From assembly GCF_012275575.1 (NCBI RefSeq), contig NZ_NPIH01000286.1, forward strand, positions 129,419 to 193,418: a DNA stretch of 64,000 bases, given 5' to 3'. The notes beneath the pieces were generated by a model, which had not been told where the DNA came from, searched no databases, and saw only the letters and a list, made by a program, of their open reading frames with translations. Position numbers and translations under genes: made by a program. This document shows, piece by piece, positions 1 through 7,872 of the stretch. Each line of letters opens with the position of its first letter. The first letter of the stretch is position 1. Origin of the DNA: Paraburkholderia sp. SG-MS1 (GTDB taxonomy: Bacteria; Pseudomonadota; Gammaproteobacteria; Burkholderiales; Burkholderiaceae).

Positions 1-1
1 C

Positions 2-382
2 CCGAAGAACACCACAGCCGAGAAAAAATTCACTGCCGACTTCGAGAAGAAATACGGCCGGCCGCCTTCCGACAAGTCGTGGTCGGGCTGGATCGCGATG
101 CGCTCACTGCTCGAATCGATCAATGCCGCGAAGTCCACGGACTCGCAGGCCATCGTCACCCAGCTCGAGAAGTGGAAGAACACGGACGGCGCCATCCCGT
201 TCTACTACCGCGATTGGGATCACCAGCTTGTGCGTCCTTCGGTGGTCGTCAAGGTCAAGTCGAAGATCACCGACAAGTATGACTTCTTTGACGTGGTGAG
301 GGAGACGTCGAGCACTGCCGCCGATACGGAGAAGGCCTTCGGCGACAAGCAGGAGATCGGTTGCAACATGCCGCCGCTGTAA
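2..382 (+). CDS. ABC transporter substrate-binding protein, branched-chain amino acid type (3' part only)
   Basis: The reading frame is open from the left edge, so the N-terminus with its signal peptide lies outside the window. The 126 visible residues match the C-terminal lobe of periplasmic Leu/Ile/Val-type binding proteins: a helix around a KKYGRPP segment, a WSGW turn, and the near-terminal block on which such proteins end (FYYRDWDHQLVRP, then a VVVKVKSK strand). The call rests on this end plus the LivH and LivMGF genes that follow 43 bases downstream in the same direction. The protein should capture the substrate in the periplasm and hand it to LivH/LivM. The ligand cannot be read from this fragment; the downstream sugar-acid-like enzymes suggest it need not be an amino acid. 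Confidence 0.85.
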   Translation, partial: PKNTTAEKKFTADFEKKYGRPPSDKSWSGWIAMRSLLESINAAKSTDSQAIVTQLEKWKNTDGAIPFYYRDWDHQLVRPSVVVKVKSKITDKYDFFDVVRETSSTAADTEKAFGDKQEIGCNMPPL

Positions 383-425
383 CGCCGCGGCAACCATACG
401 GCAACTGCACGATCAAGGGGGCATC

Positions 426-1295
426 ATGCTCGATACGCTTGTTTCACAGTCGGCCAACGGACTGGTACTAGGCTTCATCTACGTGCTGATCGCCGTGGGC
501 CTGTCCATCACTTTCGGCCTGCTTGGCGTGATCAATTTCGCGCACGGCGCGTTTTTCGCACTCGGCGCCTACGTCGCGTACCAGCTCTATCAGATGTTCG
601 GCTGGCCCGCGGTGGTGCTCGCGCCTATTTTGGTCGGCGTGATCGGCATGGTGGTGGAGGTGCTCATCATCCGGCGGCTCTACGGCAAGGAGCCGCTGTC
701 CAGTCTCATCGTCACCTTTGCGCTGGCGTTGCTGATCGAAGCGCTGATCCGCTTTTTCTGGGGCGCCGACGGCAAGCCGTTCAACCAGCCGGAGTTTCTG
801 GCGGGCATTGTCGAGGCGGGGCCGCTGCTGATCACGAAGTACCGGGTCGCCGTGCTCGTCGCGACGCTTGGCACGCTGCTCGCGCTCGGCGCATTCCTCG
901 CATGGACACCGTACGGTCGCATTCTGCGCGCGGGCAGCCGCGATCCGGAGATGGTGGAGCTGCTCGGTATCAACTTGCCGCGCGTGCTGACCGGCGTGTT
1001 CGGGCTCGGCTGTGCGCTCGCGGCGATCGCCGGCGTGCTGGCCGCGCCGCTGTGGACCGTGTCGCCGTCGATGGCCGCCAACGCGATCATGCCGGCGTTC
1101 GTGGTCGTCGCGATCGGCGGTCTCGGCTCGTTTGCAGGCGCGGTGGTCGCGGGGCTGGCGGTGGGCATCGTGAGTTCGCTCACGATCCAGTTCCAGCCCG
1201 ATGCCGCGGCCGCGTCGATGTATGCGCTGATGTTTATCGTCATGCTGTTGCGTCCGCGCGGATTGTTTGGAGAACACTGGGAGCGCTTCGAATGA
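426..1295 (+). CDS. livH: Branched-chain amino acid-type ABC transporter permease LivH
   Basis: This is a 289-residue polytopic inner-membrane protein of the usual LivH length. The N-terminal segment GLSITFGLLGVINFAHG is the family signature, and about eight hydrophobic helices follow. It forms the channel with the LivM half of the next gene. The start is the ATG after an AAGGGGGCATC stretch. The stop codon overlaps the next start in an ATGA junction at 1292-1295, so the two products are translationally coupled. Substrate specificity of LivH proteins cannot be read from sequence. It most probably imports the compound degraded by the enzymes encoded at 3895-9429. Confidence 0.92.
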   Translation: MLDTLVSQSANGLVLGFIYVLIAVGLSITFGLLGVINFAHGAFFALGAYVAYQLYQMFGWPAVVLAPILVGVIGMVVEVLIIRRLYGKEPLSSLIVTFALALLIEALIRFFWGADGKPFNQPEFLAGIVEAGPLLITKYRVAVLVATLGTLLALGAFLAWTPYGRILRAGSRDPEMVELLGINLPRVLTGVFGLGCALAAIAGVLAAPLWTVSPSMAANAIMPAFVVVAIGGLGSFAGAVVAGLAVGIVSSLTIQFQPDAAAASMYALMFIVMLLRPRGLFGEHWERFE

Positions 1296-3898
1296 ACACG
1301 CGCACGACTACAGACACGCCGCTGCAGGCACGCGGCCATTTCCGTGCGTGGCGCCATCCGGTCGTCACGATGGCAGCCGTGCTGATCGTCATCTCCGGCG
1401 CGGCGCTCGCGCTGGGCATGCCGATCGACCGCATCACGCAGATCGCGATCTATACGCTCTATGCCGCCGGCACGAACTTTCTGATCGGCTATCTCGGGCT
1501 GGTTCCGTTCGGCGCGTCGTTTTTCTTCGGCTGTTCGAGCTATGCGCTGGCCATTGCCTCCGGGGCATGGGGCGGCAACGAGATTACGGGCGTGCTGATT
1601 GCCGGGGGCTTCTCGCTGCTGCTCGCGCTCGTGATCGGTGCGCTGATTTTGCGGCGCAAAGGTCTCTACTTCTCGTTGCTGACGCTCGCCTGCTCGCAGA
1701 TCGCATTCGAGATTGCCTACAAGTGGACCGCGGTGACGGGCGGCGAGAACGGCCTGCAGAACGTGGCGCGGCCGCTGTTCGGATCAGCGCTGGCGTTCCA
1801 TGCTTTTGCGCTGGTGGTCGTGATTGCGCTGTCGTGGGCGTTGTGGCGCATCGCGCATGCGCCGTTTGGCCGCCTGCTGCAGGCGCTGCGCGATAACGAG
1901 CAACGCGTGACGAGCCTCGGCTACGACGTTTACGCCACGCGGCTGATCGCGCTGCTGATAGCGGGTGGCACGATCGGCGTGGCGGGTGGCCTGATGGCGC
2001 TGCTGCTGCAAGGCGTCTATGCGAACAATCTGAACTGGGCGCACGCGGGCGACCCGGTGCTGATGGCGGTGCTGGGCGGCGTGCATCAGTTCCTTGGGCC
2101 GCTGTGGGGGGCGATTACTTTCATCGTGCTCGAAGACCGGCTCAGCGCGATCACGGAAAATTGGTGGCTGTTTTTTGCGCCGGTGATCATCGTCATGGCG
2201 CTGCTTTCGCCGGAGGGCATTCAGGGGTTCTGGCAACGCTTCGGCAAGCGGCCGCGCTGGACGCTCACGCGCGACGCCATTCCCGCGCGGCCGGCGCGCA
2301 TCACGCCATATCGTCCGCTCGATGCGGGCGGCGAGGAAGGGCAGGCCGTGCTGTCGGTCCAGAACCTGTCCAAGCGTTTCGGTTCGATCGTCACGCAAGA
2401 CGGCATTTCACTCGACGTGAAGCGTAATCAGCTGCACAGCTTCATCGGACCGAACGGCGCGGGCAAGACCACTTTCTTCAACATCCTCACGGGCTTCCTC
2501 CTGCCCGATGAAGGCCGCATCGTTTTCGAAGGGAGCGACATCACGCGCTTGCAAGCGCATAAGCGTGCCCGTCTGGGACTCGCGCGGTCGTTCCAGATTC
2601 TCAGCGTGTTTCCGAACCTGAGCGCATTCGAGAATGTGCGTGTCGCCGTGCAGGCTGCTCGCAAGCAGTGGCGCGGCTTCTGGCTCGACGCATACACGGC
2701 CGGCGACGCCAACGAGCGCGTCTGGTCGCTGCTCGACGCGGTCGGGCTGGCCGATCGCGCCGCCAGTTTGTGCGCGGAGTTGTCGCATGGCGAGAAACGT
2801 CTGCTCGAAATCGCGATGACGCTTGCTACGAGCGCGAAGCTGTTGCTGCTGGACGAACCGCTCGCCGGTCTCGCGGAGTCGGATCGCCAGGTCGTCGCCG
2901 CGCTGATCCGGCGGCTCGCGAGTTCGCATGCGGTGCTGCTGATCGAGCACGACATCGACCGCGTGCTCGCGCTGTCCGATCGCATCACTGTGCTGCACCA
3001 AGGGCGGCTGATTGCGGATGGTTTGCCGGCGGACGTCGCACGCAATCCGCAGGTGATCAGCGCATATCTCGGCGATTCGAGCACGGCAGCCAATGCCGCC
3101 ACCCCGGTCGCGCGCATCGATACTCCTGCAGAACCGGCGCGGGCTGCTGCGAAAGCCGCTTCATCTGGCCGTGCGCTGCTGCAGCTCGAACAGGTGAGCG
3201 CGGGCTACGACGGCGGGACGGTGCTCGAAGGCGTGGATCTGACCGTGCAGGCGGGCGAGGTCGTCGCGCTGCTCGGCCGTAACGGCGTCGGCAAGACCAC
3301 CCTGTTGCGCACGATCACGGGGACGCTGCACGCAACGGCGGGCCGGGTGCTCTTCGACGGCAACGATGTCAGCGCGATGCGCGCCGATCTGATCAACCGG
3401 CTCGGCGTGTCGCTGGTGCCGGAAGGACGCCGGCTGTTCCCCAATCTCACGGTCCAGGACAACCTGAGGATCGGCGCCCGCGTGGGCGGCGCACCGCTCG
3501 ATGAGATCTGCGAACTGTTTCCCAAGCTGCGCATATTGATGCGTTCGCGTGCGGGCAACCTCTCCGGCGGCGAACGCCAGATGGTCGCGATTGCGCGCGC
3601 GCTGATGGTGCCGAGCCGCCTCATCCTGCTGGACGAGCCGTTCGAGGGTCTTGCGCCGGCGGTCGTGCACGAGGTGCGCGAGGCGGTCGTGAAACTGACC
3701 ACGCGCGCGAGCCTCGTCATCGTCGAGCACCATGCGGAGTCCGTGCTGACGATGGCCGACCGTGCGTACGTGCTCGTCAACGGCAAGGTAGCGTTCGGCG
3801 GAAGCGCACAGGAACTGGCCGCCGACACCGCGCTGCAAGAGCGCCTGCTCGGCGTGACGGCGGCCGATCCGGAAGAACTGTTGCGGAAGACGGCATGA
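1292..3898 (+). CDS. LivM-LivG-LivF triple fusion: ABC permease with two ATP-binding domains
   Basis: One uninterrupted 868-residue frame encodes three proteins that are usually separate. Residues 25-310 are a LivM permease. Residues 353-595 are a LivG ATPase with Walker A GPNGAGKT (386-393), signature LSHGE (497-501) and Walker B LLLLDEP (517-523). After an Ala-rich linker (about 596-628) comes a LivF ATPase with Walker A GRNGVGKT (662-669), LSGGE (757-761) and LILLDEP (777-783). Both ATPases look catalytically complete. The start is the ATG overlapping the livH stop; the frame is open further upstream, but that part is the livH shadow. LivM-LivG fusions are common, whereas adding LivF is less usual. 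The assembled transporter would need only this polypeptide, LivH and the binding protein. Confidence 0.9.
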   Translation: MNTRTTTDTPLQARGHFRAWRHPVVTMAAVLIVISGAALALGMPIDRITQIAIYTLYAAGTNFLIGYLGLVPFGASFFFGCSSYALAIASGAWGGNEITGVLIAGGFSLLLALVIGALILRRKGLYFSLLTLACSQIAFEIAYKWTAVTGGENGLQNVARPLFGSALAFHAFALVVVIALSWALWRIAHAPFGRLLQALRDNEQRVTSLGYDVYATRLIALLIAGGTIGVAGGLMALLLQGVYANNLNWAHAGDPVLMAVLGGVHQFLGPLWGAITFIVLEDRLSAITENWWLFFAPVIIVMALLSPEGIQGFWQRFGKRPRWTLTRDAIPARPARITPYRPLDAGGEEGQAVLSVQNLSKRFGSIVTQDGISLDVKRNQLHSFIGPNGAGKTTFFNILTGFLLPDEGRIVFEGSDITRLQAHKRARLGLARSFQILSVFPNLSAFENVRVAVQAARKQWRGFWLDAYTAGDANERVWSLLDAVGLADRAASLCAELSHGEKRLLEIAMTLATSAKLLLLDEPLAGLAESDRQVVAALIRRLASSHAVLLIEHDIDRVLALSDRITVLHQGRLIADGLPADVARNPQVISAYLGDSSTAANAATPVARIDTPAEPARAAAKAASSGRALLQLEQVSAGYDGGTVLEGVDLTVQAGEVVALLGRNGVGKTTLLRTITGTLHATAGRVLFDGNDVSAMRADLINRLGVSLVPEGRRLFPNLTVQDNLRIGARVGGAPLDEICELFPKLRILMRSRAGNLSGGERQMVAIARALMVPSRLILLDEPFEGLAPAVVHEVREAVVKLTTRASLVIVEHHAESVLTMADRAYVLVNGKVAFGGSAQELAADTALQERLLGVTAADPEELLRKTA

Positions 3899-4767
3899 GC
3901 ATGACGACGATCAACCCGACACACCGCGCGCGGCCGCTTGGCGTGAACACCTATGGCTATATCTGGTCGACGCCGGCCGCAGAGTGCGTGCGGCGGCTCG
4001 CTGCGCTCGGCTATCGCGAGTTCGAGCTGGTGCTCAATCCGCCGCATCTCGCACTGGATGAATTCAAGTCCGGCGAGCGCAGGCAGTTCGCCGCGTTGCT
4101 GGCCGCCGACGGCCTGGTGGCGCGCTCGCTGAACGTGCCGAGCCTGGATCACAACCTCGCGAGTCCGATGCGGCGCATGCGCCAGTACTCGGTCAATCTG
4201 TTCATCGACGCGATCGACCTGGCCGCCGATATCGGCGCCGCACACCTGGTCGTCGTGCCCGGCCGCATGAGTCCGCTCTTTGCGCCACCGCAGCAGCAGC
4301 GCGAAGCGTGGATGCGCGAAAGCCTCGACGCGCTCGTGCCGCATGCCGAGCGGCGTGGCGTGACGCTCGCGCTGGAGAACGTGCCGTTCGCGTCCTTTCC
4401 CGATGCCGTGACGCTTGGCGCCTTCGTGCGTCGATACGCTTCGGCGTCGCTGGCGGTCTGCTATGACGTGGCGAATGCGCATTTCATCGGCGAGTCGCCT
4501 GCCGCGGGCTTGCGGGAATTGCGCGAACTGGTCCGGCTGATCCATCTGTCCGACACGACGCGCGAGACGTGGCGTCATGACGAAGTCAGTCTGGGAGACG
4601 TGCCCTTTTCTGAAGTGCCCGCCGCGCTCGATGAAATCAACTTCAACGGAGCTTGCATGCTTGAAATCATTTCGTCCGAACCGGAGCGCGCGATCGAGCG
4701 CAGTCACCGTGCATTGAGCGCGTTCGGCTTCGCAGAAATTGACGAAACCACGCAGAGGCCCGCATGA
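3895..4767 (+). CDS. Sugar phosphate isomerase/epimerase family TIM-barrel protein
   Basis: This 290-residue protein has the AP-endonuclease-2-like TIM-barrel fold of xylose-isomerase-type isomerases, 3-dehydroshikimate dehydratases and inosose isomerases. The metal ligands of this family are visible: Glu161 (LALEN), Asp191 (CYDVANAH), His217 (LIHLSD) and Glu257 (MLEI). It should therefore bind a divalent metal and isomerise or dehydrate a polyol or keto-acid substrate. The start overlaps the stop of the transporter fusion by four bases, and its own stop overlaps the next start, so it sits inside a tightly coupled operon. A second ATG two codons in is an equally good start. The exact reaction is unknown. 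Confidence 0.8.
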   Translation: MSMTTINPTHRARPLGVNTYGYIWSTPAAECVRRLAALGYREFELVLNPPHLALDEFKSGERRQFAALLAADGLVARSLNVPSLDHNLASPMRRMRQYSVNLFIDAIDLAADIGAAHLVVVPGRMSPLFAPPQQQREAWMRESLDALVPHAERRGVTLALENVPFASFPDAVTLGAFVRRYASASLAVCYDVANAHFIGESPAAGLRELRELVRLIHLSDTTRETWRHDEVSLGDVPFSEVPAALDEINFNGACMLEIISSEPERAIERSHRALSAFGFAEIDETTQRPA

Positions 4768-5687
4768 GCCGCATTCTGGTGACGGGCGCCGCAGGCCTTC
4801 TGGGCCGTTTCGTGGTCCGCGAATTGCTCGCGCATAGCTACGACGTGCGCGGCTTCGATCGTCGCGCGGGCGACGCAGACATCGAATGGGTAATCGCCGA
4901 CGTGACCGACGCAGCCGCCGTCGAGGCGGCTATGCGTGGCATCGATGCCGTGCTCCACATCGCAGCGGTGCCGAACATCTGGTCCGGCGACGGCGCGACC
5001 ATCATGCACGTGAACACGCAAGGCACGTGGCTCGTGTTCGACGCGGCCGAGGCCGCAGGTATTCAGCGCATCGTGTTCTGTTCGAGCGATTCGGTCGCGG
5101 GTTACACCGTGCGTGAAGGCAAGATGGTGCCGCCGCGCTACGCGCCACTCGATCTCGCGCATCCGTTGAACGCGACGGACCCATACGCATTGAGCAAGGT
5201 AGCGGGCGAGGACATTGCGCGGGCGTATGCGTTGCGCGGCATGTCGGTGCTGGCGTTGCGCACGGTGTTCGTCGCGTATCCGGAGATGGCGGGCGAGATC
5301 GTCGCGCGCGCGAAAGATCCGCTCAACTATCACGCGCCGGTGGCGGGTGGTCCCTCGACGGCAGGCGGCGGCCCGCTGCACCATCACATCGACGCGCGCG
5401 ACCTCGCCCGCGCGTTTCGCCTCGCGCTGGAACTGCCGATGCAGCCCGGCGAGTTCGATCGCTTCTATCTGTCGGCGAGCGTCACGCTGTCGCCGGAGCC
5501 GACCATCGAGCGTTTGCGCCGCCTTCATGGTGACGCAGTCGACATCCGCGACCCCGAGCACTATCGCCGCCATCCGTTTGCACCGCTTTACGACCTCAAG
5601 CACGCCGCCACGCGGCTCGGCTTCGTACCCGAGTTCGATCAGCGACACCTGTTGGCCGGCTTGCCCGGCTTCGAGAAACAATCATGA
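4764..5687 (+). CDS. NAD(P)-dependent epimerase/dehydratase (extended SDR)
   Basis: This is a 307-residue extended short-chain dehydrogenase. The N-terminal nucleotide-binding motif GAAGLLG is at residues 8-14 and the active site is YxxxK (Tyr141, Lys145) with the preceding Ser cluster CSSDS (106-110). This family oxidises, epimerises or dehydrates sugars and sugar acids using bound NAD(P). The C-terminal half contains HHHIDARDLARAF, typical of the substrate-domain region. It overlaps the upstream gene by four bases and the cupin gene by four bases. The paralog at 6129 has a different substrate half, so the two probably act at successive steps. Uronate dehydrogenase-like activity is possible but unproven. 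Confidence 0.82.
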   Translation: MSRILVTGAAGLLGRFVVRELLAHSYDVRGFDRRAGDADIEWVIADVTDAAAVEAAMRGIDAVLHIAAVPNIWSGDGATIMHVNTQGTWLVFDAAEAAGIQRIVFCSSDSVAGYTVREGKMVPPRYAPLDLAHPLNATDPYALSKVAGEDIARAYALRGMSVLALRTVFVAYPEMAGEIVARAKDPLNYHAPVAGGPSTAGGGPLHHHIDARDLARAFRLALELPMQPGEFDRFYLSASVTLSPEPTIERLRRLHGDAVDIRDPEHYRRHPFAPLYDLKHAATRLGFVPEFDQRHLLAGLPGFEKQS

Positions 5688-6106
5688 CGACAATCATCCC
5701 CGACGATAAGCATTTCCGAAACGCGGCCACGGAAAAGCAGGCCGTGACACGCAACCTCGCCGAACTGCTGTGGGTGCAATACCCCGGCCACTTCAATCAG
5801 GCACTCTCGAAAGCGATCGTGACGCCAGACACGGTGGGCAGCCGTTTCTTCGATCACCGCATTTCGTGCTACGAACCCGGCGCTTATGTCGAGAATCATG
5901 TGCACAAGGTGCAGGAGCAGATCTATCACGTGCTGTCGGGCGAGGGCATTCTGGTCGTCGACGGCGAGCGGCGTCTGGTTCGCGCGAACGACGTGACCTA
6001 TATTCCGCCCGGCGTGCAGCACGAATTTCACTGCACCGGCACGGACACGCTGGTCTTTCTGGTAATCACGAGCCCGCCGACCGACGAGGAACCGCAACCG
6101 CGCTGA
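5684..6106 (+). CDS. Cupin-domain protein
   Basis: A single-domain 140-residue cupin. Motif 1 supplies His72, His74 and Glu78 (NHVHKVQEQ), and motif 2 supplies His113 (PPGVQHEF). This is the usual 3-His/1-Glu metal site, so it probably binds Fe, Mn or Ni. It has no signal peptide and should be cytoplasmic. It starts inside the last codons of the epimerase gene, and a 22-base gap follows before the next gene. In sugar-acid operons such cupins act as isomerases, lyases or sugar-binding accessory proteins. The sequence gives no specific substrate. Confidence 0.78.
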   Translation: MTTIIPDDKHFRNAATEKQAVTRNLAELLWVQYPGHFNQALSKAIVTPDTVGSRFFDHRISCYEPGAYVENHVHKVQEQIYHVLSGEGILVVDGERRLVRANDVTYIPPGVQHEFHCTGTDTLVFLVITSPPTDEEPQPR

Positions 6107-6128
6107 GGCTGCACAACGAGAGAAGACG

Positions 6129-7091
6129 ATGAAGAAGATTCTGGTTACCGGTGCGAGCGGCTGGCTCGGCACCGAGATCGTGAAAGCTTTGCTCGCACGC
6201 GGCGATGCGGTGATCGGCACCGACATCGTGATCAGTCCGGCGGCGACCGCGCTCGCCGCGCGCTATCCGGCGCTCACGCTGGCCGCGGCGGACCTGTGCG
6301 AGTGGCCGCAAGTATTGCGTCTGATGCACGACCATCGTCCTGACGCGGTGATTCATGCGGCTGCGATCGTCGGCGTGATTCAGTGCGCGGACATTCCGAT
6401 CAAGGCGAATCGGGTCAACGTGGAAGGGTCGGTCAACCTCTTCGAAGCGATGCGGCTCGCGGGCGTCAAGCGGATCGTGCATGTCAGCACCGAAGAGACC
6501 TACGGCGACTTCACCGCCCCGTCGATCGACGAGGACCATCCGCAAAAGCCTGTCAGCGTGTACGGCGCGACGAAGCTCGCGGTCGAGCATTACGGGCGCA
6601 TGTACTCGCGCGATCACGGGCTCGAATGCATCAACGTGCGCACCTGCTGGGTCTATGGGCCGCATCTGCCGCGCCTGCGCGTGCCGCGCACCTTCATCGA
6701 AGCCGCGCTGCGCGGCGAGACGCTGCATGCGCCGGACGGCGCGGAGCTCGCGGTCGATCAGGTCTACGTTGCCGACACCGTGGCGGGTCTGCTGCTCGCG
6801 CTCGACAAGCAGACGCACCGCTTCGACAGCTACAACGTCGCGACGGGCGTCGCGCCGACGATCGCGGACGTTGCAGAAGCCGTCAACCGGGCGATCCCCG
6901 GCGCGCGCATCACGGTGGGTAGTCGCGGCCCGTATCGGCACGGCGGCACGGTGCTCAGCGCGAAGAAGGGCGCGCTCGACATCAGCCGGGCGCGCGACGA
7001 GCTGGGGTACGAGCCGCGCTACGACTTGCAGCGTGGCATCGAAGCCACCATCGAAGAAACCCGCGCGGCGTTCGCGCGCCATACCGCGTAG
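6129..7091 (+). CDS. NAD(P)-dependent epimerase/dehydratase (extended SDR), second copy
   Basis: This 320-residue extended SDR has a Rossmann motif GASGWLG (residues 8-14), a Ser-Thr-Glu catalytic segment at 120-122 and YxxxK at Tyr145/Lys149 (VYGATK). It resembles UDP-glucose-4-epimerase or dTDP-glucose dehydratase-type enzymes. The neighbouring genes encode catabolic enzymes rather than glycosyltransferases, so a free sugar or sugar acid is the likelier substrate. The gene follows the cupin by 22 bases with a GAGAGAAGACG ribosome-binding stretch before the ATG. It diverges clearly from the epimerase at 4764 outside the nucleotide-binding half, so the two are not a recent duplication. Confidence 0.82.
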   Translation: MKKILVTGASGWLGTEIVKALLARGDAVIGTDIVISPAATALAARYPALTLAAADLCEWPQVLRLMHDHRPDAVIHAAAIVGVIQCADIPIKANRVNVEGSVNLFEAMRLAGVKRIVHVSTEETYGDFTAPSIDEDHPQKPVSVYGATKLAVEHYGRMYSRDHGLECINVRTCWVYGPHLPRLRVPRTFIEAALRGETLHAPDGAELAVDQVYVADTVAGLLLALDKQTHRFDSYNVATGVAPTIADVAEAVNRAIPGARITVGSRGPYRHGGTVLSAKKGALDISRARDELGYEPRYDLQRGIEATIEETRAAFARHTA

Positions 7092-7128
7092 CACCGTTAC
7101 GCGTCGATACGCAAAAGGGAGGCAGGCA

Positions 7129-7872
7129 ATGAACAGCATCAAGCCATTAACGCTGGTGTTCGGTGGATCGCGCGGCATTGGCGCCGCATGTGTCGATGTG
7201 CTAGCGCGCGGCGGCAGCGACATCGCATTCACTTACGCGAGCCAGTCCGCGGCGGCCCGCGAACTGGAGGACAAGGCGAGCGCGCACGGCGCAAAAGTGC
7301 GTGGCTACGGCGTGGATATCTGCGACGCGGCTGCCGTGAACGCAGTGTTCGCCGACATCCAGCGCGACTTTGACCGTCCGCTGCAAGCGGTGATCGCGAA
7401 CGCCGGCATCAACGTGCCGCCCGCGCCCGTCGCGCAATTCGGCGATGACGATTTCCGGCGCCTCGTCGAAGTGAACCTCGTCGGCGCGTTTCATGTGCTG
7501 CGAGCCGCGGCGCGCGAGGTGGCCGACGGCGGCTCGATCGTCGCACTGACGACCTCGCTGGTGCGCCACGCGGTGCCGGGCGTGGGCCCGTACAGCGCGA
7601 CCAAGGCGGCGGTGGAGTGCCTCGTACGGTCGATGTCCAAGGAACTCGCGGCGCGCAACGTGCGCGTGAATGCGGTGGCGCCAGGGCCGATCGACACCGA
7701 GCTGTTTCGCGCCGGCAAGACCGACGAAGCAAAGCAGCGCTCGGCCGGCATGAGCCCGCTGAACCGCATCGGCACGCCCGAGGAGGTCGCCGAAGTGGTC
7801 GCGTTCCTGGTCTCGGGTAAAGCGTCGTGGGTGGACGGCCAGATCGTGCAGGCTAACGGCGCGCTGGTGTGA
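7129..7872 (+). CDS. Classical SDR-family oxidoreductase
   Basis: This is a 247-residue classical short-chain dehydrogenase, the standard length. The cofactor motif GGSRGIG is at 12-18, NAG lies in the NAGINV segment, and the active site has Ser (TTSLV) and YSATK. The basic residue inside the glycine motif favours NADP(H). The open frame extends far upstream, but the ATG at 7129, preceded by AAGGGAGGCAGGCA, starts exactly at the Rossmann strand. It follows the second epimerase by 37 bases and abuts the flavoprotein gene. It probably carries out an alcohol/ketone step of the same pathway. C-terminal VDGQIVQANGALV is typical of FabG-like enzymes. Confidence 0.88.
   Translation: MNSIKPLTLVFGGSRGIGAACVDVLARGGSDIAFTYASQSAAARELEDKASAHGAKVRGYGVDICDAAAVNAVFADIQRDFDRPLQAVIANAGINVPPAPVAQFGDDDFRRLVEVNLVGAFHVLRAAAREVADGGSIVALTTSLVRHAVPGVGPYSATKAAVECLVRSMSKELAARNVRVNAVAPGPIDTELFRAGKTDEAKQRSAGMSPLNRIGTPEEVAEVVAFLVSGKASWVDGQIVQANGALV

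Noticed and set aside
468..1277. Long minus-strand open frame inside livH
   Set aside because: Antisense shadow of a GC-rich gene: Arg/His-rich translation without any domain or ribosome-binding site.
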